Source: Streptomyces yangpuensis (GTDB lineage Bacteria; Actinomycetota; Actinomycetes; Streptomycetales; Streptomycetaceae). Taken from it: 61,802 nucleotides of DNA. The position numbers and the translations under genes were made by a program. The DNA is taken from NCBI RefSeq assembly GCF_001005295.1, contig NZ_LBMK01000012.1, positions 1-61,802 of the forward strand. The letters run 5' to 3'. Within the stretch, counting starts at the first letter, position 1. The number at the start of each line of letters is the position of its first letter. The notes beneath the pieces are model-generated. The model did not search any database and was not told the origin of the DNA. It saw only the letters and a program-made list of their open reading frames with translations. Positions 1 to 8,541 of the stretch are shown in pieces.

Positions 1-84
1 CGCCACCGGGGAGCACCGTGACCTCGGCGGCCTCCGCGACCGTCGCCACCAGCCGCGCCAGCTCGGCCGGACCGGACGCCACCT
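1..84. repeat. Terminal direct repeat, copy 1 (circular overlap)
   Basis: These 84 bases are identical, base for base, to 61719-61802 at the other end. An exact overlap of this kind is normally what an assembler leaves at the ends of a circular molecule. A true terminal repeat of a linear Streptomyces replicon would be inverted, not direct. The sequence is itself a diverged copy of about 58737-58812. Confidence 0.9.
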
Positions 85-147
85 GGTCGTACCGGCTCCT
101 GTACGGGCTTCTCACCTACCGCGACCGGTCCGTCTAATCTGAGCAGG

Positions 148-585
148 ATGTCCTACAAGATTCACGATGCCGGTCCGGCAGACCTCCCCGACATCAACGC
201 GATCGGCGCGACGTACAGCGACACCGGCTGGGCGGTCAGCCATTTTGGCGGGATCCTCCCGCTCGACCGGGCCGAGTGCGTCCTCGTGTGCCGTCTGAAT
301 ACCCCGATCCTCGGCTGGCTGTACGCCGACCTCGGCAGCAGCGGAAGGATCATCATCGAGCGGTTGATCACTGCTCCGCACGCTCGGGGCAGGGGAGTCG
401 CAACGGCACTGGTGGCCGAGCTGGCCCGGCGATACCCCGACCGCTGCCTCGTCGCGGGGGTCGGACCCGAGGAGGTCACCTTCTACGAACGTGTCGGCTT
501 CCTTCCCGACGAGGAACACTTCGAGCCGATGATCAAACCCCCGCTCACGCCGGGACCGTGTTGCCACCTCCGTCCGGCCAGATAG
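148..585 (+). CDS. GNAT-family N-acetyltransferase
   Basis: The 145-residue product is likely to transfer an acetyl group from acetyl-CoA to an amine; the substrate cannot be told. The GNAT fold is visible: a central strand followed by the acetyl-CoA pyrophosphate loop HARGRGVATAL (about residues 79-89, the Q/RxxGxG/A signature), then the helix ALVAELARRYPDR and the C-terminal YERVGFLPDE motif typical of motif B. The ATG at 148 has little ribosome-binding sequence in front, but a TAATCT box lies about 8 bases upstream, so a leaderless transcript is possible. It stands alone, followed by a 270-base spacer before the partition genes. Confidence 0.85.
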   Translation: MSYKIHDAGPADLPDINAIGATYSDTGWAVSHFGGILPLDRAECVLVCRLNTPILGWLYADLGSSGRIIIERLITAPHARGRGVATALVAELARRYPDRCLVAGVGPEEVTFYERVGFLPDEEHFEPMIKPPLTPGPCCHLRPAR

Positions 586-856
586 CCGCACCCCTGTCCC
601 GGACACCGTGATGACGGGCGGTGCGCTCGGCGCTCCGTCCAACTCCACGCGCTGTCCGACTACTCAGGCCTGAGCCCGATCGGGATAACGCCGGGCGTGG
701 GTCAACTGCATCCCCTCCTACCGGGCTCGTCTCCGAGGAGAACGCAGGTGCCGCTCCCGCAACACGTCGGGCTACCGAAGCGCTCCCTCGCCATCTGACA
801 AGCTGTCCCCGTCCGAGTAGCCGCGAACAAGCGGTGAAACCAACGGAAGGCACAGC
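586..856. other. Spacer before parA; possible centromere
   Basis: There is no convincing gene here. A perfect 12-base palindrome, CTCAGGCCTGAG, sits at 663-674. The position directly upstream of a ParA operon is where many plasmids carry their parS or operator, so a partition site here is plausible, but no clear iteration of a motif was found to prove it. Confidence 0.3.
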
Positions 857-1630
857 ATGAGCACCACTCTGACCAGACCCGGCGAGCGGGCAGAGGACCG
901 CGCGAAGGTGGTCGTTGTCGTCCAGCAGAAGGGCGGCACCGGCAAAACCACCATCGCGATCAACGTGGCCGCCTGCTCCGGGCGGTCTGCGGTATACCCG
1001 CAGGCCGCCAACGAGGACGCGCCAGCCCCGGTTGTCGCAGCCGGTATCGACGTTCAGGGCAGCATCGAGAAGTGGTGCGCCCGTGTCCGCGAGGCGAAGC
1101 TCCCGTTCGATTACCTCGTCACCAAGGGCAAGACAGGCATCCTGCCTCTCATACTGGAAGACCCCACCAGGCGCCGCGTCATCGTGGACACTCCCGGCTT
1201 CATGGACGTCGACCCCGATGCCGAATGGGACGCTGACCCGCTCGGAGACAGCCGCACGGCCGACGCTCTGCGTGAACTCCTGGACGTCGCAGACCTCGCC
1301 ATCGTGCCCATCACCCCCTCTCGGATCACCTGGGACGAGGCGGAGTTCACGATCGAGCGGATCCTCAAGCCGAGGAAGATCCCCTTCCTCGTCGTGGTCA
1401 ACATGCACGACCCGAGCAAGGACAAAGCCGAGAAGCAGCTCGACAAGCTCAAGGCGTGGATCGACGAGAGGGAATACCCGCGCGTTGCGGACCCGATCCG
1501 CCGGTACACGATCCACGAGCACGCCCACGAGAACGGCACCTTGGTCACCGAGTACAAGATGAGCGGCACTGCGCTGAACGCCCGTGAGGACTTCATGCGT
1601 GTGGCCCTGACGATGGAACAGATGCTCTGA
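857..1630 (+). CDS. parA: ParA-family partition ATPase (system 1)
   Basis: The 257-residue product is a Walker-type ATPase that probably positions plasmid copies together with its downstream partner. A deviant Walker A motif, KGGTGKTT, is at residues 25-32; IDVQGS corresponds to the DPQGS loop of ParA proteins; VIVDTPG is the Walker B strand. There is no N-terminal HTH extension, so it is a short (type Ib-like) ParA, and operator binding must come from the partner. The start follows a GGAAGG ribosome-binding sequence. The stop codon overlaps the next start by one base (TGATG), which implies translational coupling. A second ParA lies at 41287-42213. Confidence 0.9.
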   Translation: MSTTLTRPGERAEDRAKVVVVVQQKGGTGKTTIAINVAACSGRSAVYPQAANEDAPAPVVAAGIDVQGSIEKWCARVREAKLPFDYLVTKGKTGILPLILEDPTRRRVIVDTPGFMDVDPDAEWDADPLGDSRTADALRELLDVADLAIVPITPSRITWDEAEFTIERILKPRKIPFLVVVNMHDPSKDKAEKQLDKLKAWIDEREYPRVADPIRRYTIHEHAHENGTLVTEYKMSGTALNAREDFMRVALTMEQML

Positions 1631-2502
1631 TGGGACAGCAGATCAACCTGCCTGGCGGCCCCCAGGGGCCGGGCAAGCCGCACACCGCTCTCCAGCTGGC
1701 CCGGGCGATCGGCAGCCCGCCGGCCCGTCCGCTCACCGACTCCCCGGTGCCGACGTCCGACGAGGAGCGAAGGCTCACCGCGTGCGAGGCGGCCCTGGAG
1801 AACCTGCGGATCGCGTTCTTCGCGGCGGGCAAGGCCCTCCAGGTGATCCGGGACGGGAAGCTGTACCGAAAGGGCTTCACGACGTTTGAGGCGTACACGC
1901 TGGAGCGTTGGGACATCACCCCGCAGTACGCGGGGAAGCTGATCCGATCCTGGCGGGTGGCGGAAGTCGCGTTCGAAAAGGCAGCCAAGGAATCGAACGT
2001 TTTGGAAACTGCAGTTTCCAAAAGGCTCGGCTTCACGCACGCTTGGGCACTGGTCCCGCTCGCCGAGGAGCACGGCGTGGAGGCGGCAGCGGCCCTGTAT
2101 CTGACGCTGCTGAAGAAGGACGGCAAGGTCACCTCGACACTGGTCGCCGCCGCCGCAGCCGCGATGCCCGTCGACCTGGTGGGCCACCCACGCAAGCTGG
2201 AGTCGTGGGTGGAGCAGTTTGTGCTGAACTACTCTCCGCCGGAGAAGACGGCTGAGCTGGACCCGGCCAAGGCCGTGCGGGCCCTGCGGAAGGCGTCGAC
2301 GGCCTTCGCGCCGGCAATGGTCCGGGCTGCGCTGGAGCACGATCCCTCGGGGACCCGTGAGGCCGCACGAAACCTGATCCTGTCCCTGTCGGAGTCCACT
2401 GGGCTGACAGTTCTGATCGAGGACGACGCCCCGGCCGTGGTACCCGGGGCCAGGAGCGGGGACGACATCAAGGCGAACACAAGCCAAGAAGCGACTGCGT
2501 AA
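1630..2502 (+). CDS. ParA partner, DNA-binding (ParB-like, system 1)
   Basis: This 290-residue protein is coupled to parA by a one-base overlap and probably acts as the centromere-binding partner. No canonical ParB/Srx domain was recognised. Residues about 40-110 are helical and include LYRKGFTTFEAY followed by a TPQYAGKLIRSWRVA helix, which resembles an HTH found in phage and plasmid DNA-binding proteins. The C-terminal half is Ala- and Leu-rich helical sequence. The role rests on position more than on sequence. A strong hairpin follows the stop, so the operon consists of these two genes. Confidence 0.65.
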   Translation: MGQQINLPGGPQGPGKPHTALQLARAIGSPPARPLTDSPVPTSDEERRLTACEAALENLRIAFFAAGKALQVIRDGKLYRKGFTTFEAYTLERWDITPQYAGKLIRSWRVAEVAFEKAAKESNVLETAVSKRLGFTHAWALVPLAEEHGVEAAAALYLTLLKKDGKVTSTLVAAAAAAMPVDLVGHPRKLESWVEQFVLNYSPPEKTAELDPAKAVRALRKASTAFAPAMVRAALEHDPSGTREAARNLILSLSESTGLTVLIEDDAPAVVPGARSGDDIKANTSQEATA

Positions 2503-2509
2503 AGCGAAG

Positions 2510-2550
2510 CAGCGCCTCCCCTCCAGCGGAACGGTGGAGGGGAGGCGCTG
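2510..2550 (+). terminator. Intrinsic terminator after the par operon
   Basis: A perfect 16-bp stem (CAGCGCCTCCCCTCCA and its complement) with a 9-base loop starts 7 bases after the stop codon. It lacks a long U-tract, as is usual in Streptomyces. It could also stop transcription coming from the convergent relaxase gene. Confidence 0.85.
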
Positions 2551-2700
2551 CCGTCGGTGCAGGACGTTGCCGGCGCCCACTCGGCGAGGCCCTGTCTTCG
2601 GGAAAGGGACTCAGCGCATCACACTGTCGCCCGTTGTGCCGAAGGGCACGTGTTCAGTACCGCCTCCCCTAAGAAGGTGCAGGCCGTCCCTGATCCCCGG

Positions 2701-5700
2701 CTACAGCCCCATGCTTGGCTCGCGCCTTTGCTGTGGCTGGGCGACGGTCGCGGCGGCTTGCGGTGCGGGCGCCTGCTGACGTTGCTGGACCTGGACCTGG
2801 CGGGCGCGGAAGGTGCGGGCGGCGGTCTCGGCCTTGTGGAAGTCGGGGTGCTGCTCGGCGAGGGTGCGCCGCAGCTGCTGCTCGGCTCTGGCCAGTTCGG
2901 CGTGGCGGCGCCAGTCGGCTGCTTCGGTGGTGGAGGCCTGGGCGGCGCCGTGGAGCTGTCCGAGTTGGCGGGCGTCGCGGGCATCGCGGGCCTGGGCCCG
3001 CTCCGGCAGTGCCTGCCGCATCGAGGCGAGCTTCTGGGCCATGTCGTCCAGCTGCGGGGCGTGCCCGGTGGAGCCGAGGGCCTCGGCGTGCGGGCTGGCC
3101 TTGAGGGTCTCCCATGCCGCGAGGCGGGCGTCGTCGGCTGCCCGGCGGGCCCGCAGTGCCTCGTTGTCGCCGCCGATGGCCTCGCCGAGGTATCGCTCCT
3201 CCATCTGTCGCAGCTCTTTCTTGCTGCTGCCCGCGAGCCGTAGCGCGAGCCAGGACGCCTCCCTCTGCTTCTCCAGGTGCCGCAGGATCGAGCGGGCGTT
3301 GGTGGCACGGGCGGTGGCCCGCTGGATGGCGGCCGTCTCCTCCAGGGCCCGGGTCAGATGGCCGACGGCGGTATCGAGCACGGCGCCGGCCTCGGCCGCC
3401 CAGCGGGCCCCGCGGCTGGTGCCCTCGGCCCGGTCCCGCTCCAGCCGCTCGGCGAGCGCCCGGTGGGCCTCGCGGGCCTCTGCCGCCTTCTGCTCGTACT
3501 GCTCGGCCATGGTGAGGAAGGAGGAGATACTCCGGGCGAGTTCGCCGTCGGGGCGCTTGCCGTACGGGCGGTCCTTCCAGTCCGGCACCTCCGGCTCCTT
3601 GCCGGTGTCCTCCTGCTGCCCGGTGACCGGCTCCGGGGCCTGGGCGCAGGTGCGGGTGCGGCTGGCCTCGTCCTCGGCCTGGCGGCGCAGCGCGTGCTCG
3701 GTCGACGGCGACTTCATCCGGGCCGCCCTCGCCGACACGACCCGCCGGGCCTCTTGGACTGGGGCCTCGGCTTTCTTCTGGGCCTCGGCGTGCTCGACCT
3801 CGACCTGCCGCGGCACCGCCGCCGGGTCAGGGGCCGGGCGGAGCGCGTCGGAGATCATGCCGTCCTCGGCGGACTGGCCGAGGTAGCGGGCGAACGCGCC
3901 GATCGCCCGGTGCAGCTGCTCGGTCTCCGTCCGAGCCTTGCCCAGCAGCTTCTGGGTGCGCGCGTCCTCGACCACGTCCAGCGGGAGCCAGAGGTGGTTC
4001 GCCGTCCTCGCCCGGGTGATGCCCGGGTAGACCGCGTGGGCGTTCGCCCCGTGCCCGTAGAGCAGGCTCGTGTGGCAGGTCAGGCCCTGGGAGGCGGCGA
4101 CGGTCATGGCGTAGCCGAGGGAGAGGGCGCCGACGCCGATGTCGTCCGGCTTCATCCAGGCCGACTCGGTCCGCACGCTGCCGTCGGGGTTCACGTCCTT
4201 GGTGCGCCAGGTGATCTGCACCCGGCGGTCCTCGGCGACCTGGGTGACGACGGCGCGGTAGCCGTTGAGGACATCGGGCCCCTCGCCGCGGCGCGAGCGG
4301 TAGTCGTTGACGCGGACGCGGACGACGTCGCCCTCGGCGAGGGAGAGCTCGCCCCCGCCCGGCAGCGCGTACGTCTGCTCGGCGCCGAGTTCGCCAGCGG
4401 CCCGCCGGATCTGCTGCGCGCCGAGATTGAGCGCGTCCACGTCCAGGTTCCGGGCGGCGAGCACCACGAGGTTCTGCAGGAGGTCCTGCTCGTCCGGCCA
4501 CGCCGTGCGAAGCTCGTCCCACGTCATGAGCATCTCGGAGCGGGCCTCGTCGGCGGTGGCGACAGCGTGCACGCGCCCGCCGGCGGCGAGGAGTTCGAGA
4601 GCGTGCTGGTGGTCGCCGGTCCGCCACACCTCCAGCGCGGCGCGCTCGGCCTCGTTCTCCTGGCGGCGGTTCTCTGTGAGGACCTCGCCGTCGACCAGGC
4701 GGTGAACCTCGCGGAACCAGCCGCCCACGCCCACGGCCTGGAGCTGCTTGGGGTCGCCGATCGCCACCACCTTCGTGCCGGTGCGGGCGGCCTCGGTGAG
4801 GAGCCTGGCGGCGGACCGGTCGTCCGTCATCACCGCCTCGTCCACGACCAGGACGTCGATGCCGGTCAGGCCCCGGCCGCCCTCGATCTGCTGGAGCCAG
4901 GACGCCACGGTGCGCGAGGGGATCGCGGAGGCGTCCTGGAGGCCCTTGGCGCCGACCGCCGACAGGCATGCGCCCGCGTACGTGGTGCCGGTGGCGTCCC
5001 ACGCGATCCGGCACGCGTCCATCAACGTCGACTTGCCCGCGCCGGCCACGCCGACGACGGCCTCGACGCCGTGCCCGTCAGTGAGGATCCGGGTGACGAC
5101 CTGGCGCTGCTGCGCGGACAGCTCGAACCCGGCCGCCACCGCGAACACGCTCATAGCGGCCTCGGCCTGGGCCACCGTGAGGCGCGCGGACCCGTCGCCC
5201 ACGCGGTCCAGGGCATGCGCGATGACGGTCTCCTCGGCCACCAGGACGTCGGCGGTGGTGTACCGGTCGGTGCTGCTCATGACGGTAGAGCCGATGTGCG
5301 GCAGGGCCACCGCGTACCCCTCGACGCGCAGGACGTCGTCGGCCAGCCGCTCCAGCGCGGCCGGCTCCGCCCCGATGCCCAGGGGGAGTGCGTTGGCGAC
5401 GGCGGCCAAGAGCTCGGCGCGGCTGAACATCTTCTGGCTGGCGGTCACCCCGGTCTCCGGATCGAAGACCACGGCAGCGATGTCAGCGGGCGGCGGGATC
5501 CGCGGACCACCGCCCGGTCCGGCGAGGCCTGCGCCACCGCCGTGCAGGCCCGGGCCGCCGGGGGCCGCGGCCGCGACCATCGCAACCACCTCGACGCCGG
5601 CGGCCTCGGCCCGCTGGCGCCAGGAGGTCCGCATCGCGGCCGGGTCGGCGGCGTGCTTGGCCCGGCGGGTCAGCGCGCCGAGCCGCTGCTGGTCCTCGCG

Positions 5701-6855
5701 GGTAGCGTCCTCGCCGAGCTCCTCGACCACCTTCGCCGAGCGGCGGGAGAAGAAGTCACGGACCGGCTCGGGGATACCGTCGACCTCCCACGCCCTGGTG
5801 GTGGCGGACCGGGTGCGGCGCACGCCGAACCTCTCGTACGCCAGCGACCGCACCCGCGCCTTGAAGTAGCCGTCGGCCGCGCTGGCGTGGCGGTAGAGGT
5901 CGGCGCCGGAGTTCGCGATCGAGCGCCACTTCCCGTCCGTGCAGCGCGCCATGTTCGCGATGACGACGTGCAGGTGCAGATGCGGGTCCCCGGGAGCGCC
6001 GTCGCCCATCGGGCGGGCGGAGCGGTGCTCGACGGACCAGCCGACCAGTCCGCCGGTCGCCAGCCGGACCGGCTTGCCGTCCTGGCTGCCGACCCCGTAG
6101 CCGATCCACCGCTCCAGTTGCCGGAACGTATCCGTCTTCGCCTGGTGGACCAGGCGGCGGTACTCGGCGTCGTCCAGCTCGCCCATCAGCCCGGCGAGGA
6201 CGCTGTCGCTCTTGGGGAGGTCGAGGACGAGGTCCCACCCGCGGACCCGGGAGTCGGTCCGGGCGTCCTTGTTCTCCCACGCCCGGGTCAGCTCGGCCTC
6301 GGTGTAGATGTCGGCGAGGTCAAGGCCGGCGGCGCGGGCCAGCTTGTGGAGCGTACCGACGTGGAGGCGGTGGGCCTCGCCCTTGAGGTTCACCATCCGC
6401 TGCTGCTGGGCGAGCTTCTTCTGCTGGTACGGCTTGCCGTCCAGCAGGGCTTCCGGCTCCACCCCGGCCTCGGCCGCCGTGAGCGCGATCTCCTTCACCA
6501 GCGGGGCCACCGTGAGGGTCGCCGACTCGTGCGCGCGGACCGACGTGGCCGACCCCGCGAGGCGGGCGCCGGTCTTTGGGTGGCAGCCCTTCATCAGTCG
6601 GCGGGCGGCCTCCTCGCCCTCGTGGTCGAGGACCTGGCCCTCGGCGAGACCGACCGCGCCCAGGCCGGCGCCCATCCACACGAGCACCCCATCCGATCGC
6701 AGACGGTAACTGACGGCCGGGTCCAGAGAGTCGGCCTCGACGGCCTGGTCCGCCTCCACGAGGGCGCCGGCGCTCTCCACCACGCCGCACCCGGCGTGCC
6801 TGCGCAGCCGGTAGTCGACCTGCTCGTCCGCCCCGATCTCCGTCACCCACGCCAC
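2701..6855 (-). CDS. traA: MobF-family conjugative relaxase-helicase (TrwC/TraA type)
   Basis: The 1384-residue multidomain protein should nick one strand at oriT and unwind it for transfer. The N-terminal TrwC relaxase domain (about residues 1-430) carries the metal-binding three-histidine motif GDPHLHLHVV (about 288-297); candidate catalytic tyrosines lie near the N-terminus (DYRLRRHAGC). The middle holds a RecD/TraI-like superfamily 1 helicase: Walker A GVAGAGKST near residue 605, Walker B VLVVDEA, and motif III GDPKQLQAVG. The C-terminal 400 residues are a charged coiled coil rich in Ala, Arg and Glu. The likely start codon is the ATG at 6855. It is convergent with the par operon. No T4SS genes were seen, so the relaxase either depends on another machine or works beside TraB. 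Confidence 0.92.
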   Translation of the reverse strand: MAWVTEIGADEQVDYRLRRHAGCGVVESAGALVEADQAVEADSLDPAVSYRLRSDGVLVWMGAGLGAVGLAEGQVLDHEGEEAARRLMKGCHPKTGARLAGSATSVRAHESATLTVAPLVKEIALTAAEAGVEPEALLDGKPYQQKKLAQQQRMVNLKGEAHRLHVGTLHKLARAAGLDLADIYTEAELTRAWENKDARTDSRVRGWDLVLDLPKSDSVLAGLMGELDDAEYRRLVHQAKTDTFRQLERWIGYGVGSQDGKPVRLATGGLVGWSVEHRSARPMGDGAPGDPHLHLHVVIANMARCTDGKWRSIANSGADLYRHASAADGYFKARVRSLAYERFGVRRTRSATTRAWEVDGIPEPVRDFFSRRSAKVVEELGEDATREDQQRLGALTRRAKHAADPAAMRTSWRQRAEAAGVEVVAMVAAAAPGGPGLHGGGAGLAGPGGGPRIPPPADIAAVVFDPETGVTASQKMFSRAELLAAVANALPLGIGAEPAALERLADDVLRVEGYAVALPHIGSTVMSSTDRYTTADVLVAEETVIAHALDRVGDGSARLTVAQAEAAMSVFAVAAGFELSAQQRQVVTRILTDGHGVEAVVGVAGAGKSTLMDACRIAWDATGTTYAGACLSAVGAKGLQDASAIPSRTVASWLQQIEGGRGLTGIDVLVVDEAVMTDDRSAARLLTEAARTGTKVVAIGDPKQLQAVGVGGWFREVHRLVDGEVLTENRRQENEAERAALEVWRTGDHQHALELLAAGGRVHAVATADEARSEMLMTWDELRTAWPDEQDLLQNLVVLAARNLDVDALNLGAQQIRRAAGELGAEQTYALPGGGELSLAEGDVVRVRVNDYRSRRGEGPDVLNGYRAVVTQVAEDRRVQITWRTKDVNPDGSVRTESAWMKPDDIGVGALSLGYAMTVAASQGLTCHTSLLYGHGANAHAVYPGITRARTANHLWLPLDVVEDARTQKLLGKARTETEQLHRAIGAFARYLGQSAEDGMISDALRPAPDPAAVPRQVEVEHAEAQKKAEAPVQEARRVVSARAARMKSPSTEHALRRQAEDEASRTRTCAQAPEPVTGQQEDTGKEPEVPDWKDRPYGKRPDGELARSISSFLTMAEQYEQKAAEAREAHRALAERLERDRAEGTSRGARWAAEAGAVLDTAVGHLTRALEETAAIQRATARATNARSILRHLEKQREASWLALRLAGSSKKELRQMEERYLGEAIGGDNEALRARRAADDARLAAWETLKASPHAEALGSTGHAPQLDDMAQKLASMRQALPERAQARDARDARQLGQLHGAAQASTTEAADWRRHAELARAEQQLRRTLAEQHPDFHKAETAARTFRARQVQVQQRQQAPAPQAAATVAQPQQRREPSMGL

Positions 6856-6920
6856 CGGCGCACCCCGCTTCCCCCACGCGCCTTGTGCGCTTGTGCTGTT
6901 ACTGTTCTCCGGCCTTGGCC

Positions 6921-6944
6921 GGGGTTACCCGCGAGGGTAACCCC
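6921..6944. repeat. Palindrome upstream of relaxase (oriT candidate)
   Basis: A perfect 10-bp inverted repeat, GGGGTTACCC-gcga-GGGTAACCCC, lies 66 bases upstream of the relaxase start and follows a smaller CCGGCCTTGGCCGG hairpin. MobF oriT regions usually lie next to the relaxase gene and contain such hairpins, so this is a candidate nic-region hairpin. An operator is the alternative. Confidence 0.45.
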
Positions 6945-7030
6945 CTTTGTACATCCTCTGTTTTTGATCTTGAGCGGCCAGCCGAACTGTCCACGGCACC
7001 GATGGGATCCGGTGTCGGACGCCAGCCAGA

Positions 7031-7085
7031 TGTCAGTGGCCGACGACAGGAAGTGTCAGCGCTCGGCGACACGGCGGGTGTCAGT
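7031..7085. promoter_or_regulatory. TGTC/GACA dyad cluster 1 (operator)
   Basis: Two dyads with a 10-base gap are visible, TGTC-N10-GACA at 7031-7048 and GTGTC-N10-GACAC at 7053-7072, followed by another GTGTC half-site at 7079. The same pattern recurs at 7914-7957 and, inverted, at 8398-8432. The position upstream of the relaxase gene suggests repressor sites controlling transfer. Confidence 0.5.
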
Positions 7086-7254
7086 TGGGGTCGACGTCGT
7101 CGGTGCCGATGACGCGGAGGCTGTACTGAACGTCCTCGGCGAGGACAGTGTCATCGTCGGGGGTGACGATGAGTAGTCAAGTGTCGATGAGTCCGGCGAC
7201 AGCATGGGCCGAGGTCCGTCCGGATCGACGGTCACGAAACTGTCGTGACCGGCC

Positions 7255-7365
7255 GGGCCGTCCGGTACTCCAGCCTTTGCTGGTAGTACGTCCGGACGGC
7301 CGGCAACGGCGTCCGAGGCTCACATCTTGCTCCGCTGCGGCAGCCGGTTACTGGGCTCAGTAACC
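7255..7365. repeat. Double hairpin downstream of 7367-7822
   Basis: A nested hairpin has outer arms GGCCGTCCGG (7256-7265) and CCGGACGGCC (7291-7300) around an inner CCAGC/GCTGG stem. A second stem, GGTTACTG-ggct-CAGTAACC, spans 7346-7365. They may terminate the minus-strand gene that ends at 7367. The GGTTAC arm resembles the palindrome at 6921, so an extended oriT is an alternative. Confidence 0.45.
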
Positions 7366-7366
7366 A

Positions 7367-7822
7367 CTACCTTGCTCCGCCGGTTCCCTGCCGCTGCCAC
7401 CAGTGTCGACGCGGAACCGTCTCCAGGATTTTCCCGACGGCGCCAGCGATGTCCTCCTGGCAGCGTCTCCTCAAGTAGCCGCTTGCCGCGATGTTGCCGA
7501 ACCTAGGATCTTCTTCCTGCTCTTGCCGGATCCTGGCAACGGTTTCAGCGGGGCTGTTCGCGAGCTGCCGGAGGAGCGGGACGAGGTCGGGAGGTAGCAC
7601 CTTCAAGCGAATGGCTATCTCCGGGGTCTGCAGAGCCGTTCCGGGATTGGAACCGAGCGCCACAGACAATGTCATCAGCTCCCCCAGATAGAAGTCCGCC
7701 CGTCGTTCGGCGATCAGGTCCTTCCTGGAGCTGACAAGCTGCCACACGGCCAGCCCCAGGGCTATCAGGGCGAAGGCAGACGCCAGGGTGTCGCCAAGGT
7801 TGATCTCGTTGGTCCACTTCAT
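7367..7822 (-). CDS. Unknown protein with one N-terminal membrane segment
   Basis: The family of this 151-residue protein was not recognised. Residues about 11-29 (LASAFALIALGLAVWQLV) form one membrane helix after a short N-terminus, followed by a soluble, mostly helical region with many Arg, Glu and Gln (RQEQEEDPRF). The layout is that of small actinobacterial membrane-anchored proteins of unknown function. The gene is divergent from 8039-8329, and the two share a spacer holding the second TGTC/GACA cluster, so both are probably under the same regulator. Confidence 0.6.
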   Translation of the reverse strand: MKWTNEINLGDTLASAFALIALGLAVWQLVSSRKDLIAERRADFYLGELMTLSVALGSNPGTALQTPEIAIRLKVLPPDLVPLLRQLANSPAETVARIRQEQEEDPRFGNIAASGYLRRRCQEDIAGAVGKILETVPRRHWWQRQGTGGAR

Positions 7823-7913
7823 GCGCGAACCGTATGACGCTCCGGCCCTGCTGAATCTGGATTGGGCAAGCCCCGACCAAGAACACGTATCGCAGGTAGG
7901 ACACGGCCAGTGC

Positions 7914-7957
7914 TGTCGGACGACAGACGGATGTCAGCGGCTGGCGACATGAAGTGT
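7914..7957. promoter_or_regulatory. TGTC/GACA dyad cluster 2 (operator)
   Basis: TGTC-GGAC-GACA at 7914-7925 is followed by ATGTC-N10-GACAT at 7931-7950 and a GTGTC half-site at 7953. It lies in the divergent spacer between the genes at 7822 (minus) and 8039 (plus). The 20-base stretch around GGCGACATGA..GTGTCAGTGG is repeated in inverted orientation at 8398-8432. Confidence 0.5.
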
Positions 7958-8038
7958 CAGTGGGAGGCGCTTACCCACGGTTCATCACCGGGCGTAGTGT
8001 GCGCGAACCACCGCGTTCGCTACGCCCTGGGGGGGACC

Positions 8039-8329
8039 ATGTTCAAGCCCAAGCTTCCGTACTCACCGAGAGAGAAAGTCTCCTACGCCGACACGAGCAC
8101 CGCGCCCGCGGCTATAGGCATCGCCATCATCCCCATGGCCATCGTCCACATGTTCCTGGTCGAAGGATCGGGCTGGCCAGCCTGGGTTCCGTGGCTGATC
8201 CCCATCGCGTTGCTTTGCCGGAACCTGCGTACGGCGGCGAACTCGTTCAACGAGCTGGCTCACCAGTGGAACCACAAGATCGAACTCGAAGAGGCCGCTG
8301 AGCGTGCCGCTGCGAGCGAAGAGACATAG
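8039..8329 (+). CDS. Small two-pass membrane protein
   Basis: This 96-residue protein has two hydrophobic segments (APAAIGIAIIPMAIVHMFLV and WPAWVPWLIPIALLCRNL) joined by a short loop, and a charged C-terminal tail (ELEEAAERAAASEE). The ATG at 8039 was chosen because it follows a GGGGGG ribosome-binding tract; reading upstream to 7862 would run through the operator cluster. The function is unknown. It is probably controlled from the shared spacer with the divergent gene. Confidence 0.65.
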   Translation: MFKPKLPYSPREKVSYADTSTAPAAIGIAIIPMAIVHMFLVEGSGWPAWVPWLIPIALLCRNLRTAANSFNELAHQWNHKIELEEAAERAAASEET

Positions 8330-8397
8330 CCGTAAGCCGAAGGTGGGGCCACCATGCAAGACCGTAACGGCGGACACCGCTTGCTGCCGCACACCCT

Positions 8398-8432
8398 GAC
8401 ACCGACCACTGACACTCTCATGTCGCCCGACA
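8398..8432. promoter_or_regulatory. TGTC/GACA dyad cluster 3, inverted copy
   Basis: It contains TGTC-GCCC-GACA at 8421-8432 and two more GACA half-sites at 8398 and 8411. Read on the minus strand it matches cluster 2. It lies between the gene ending at 8329 and the one starting near 8542. Confidence 0.5.
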
Positions 8433-8541
8433 CCTCCAGATGATTACGCTGCGTGGGCACGAACCGGGGCCGCCCTCCTCTACCCCGGCAGCCGGGACAG
8501 GCCGGCAAACGGCCGGGCAGGAACCTTGTCGATCTCGCACG

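Noticed and set aside
3277..7176. A 1299-codon open frame on the plus strand opposite the relaxase
   Set aside because: It is the antisense shadow of the relaxase gene: composition is Gly, Arg, Ala and Leu-rich without domains, whereas the minus strand shows relaxase and helicase motifs.
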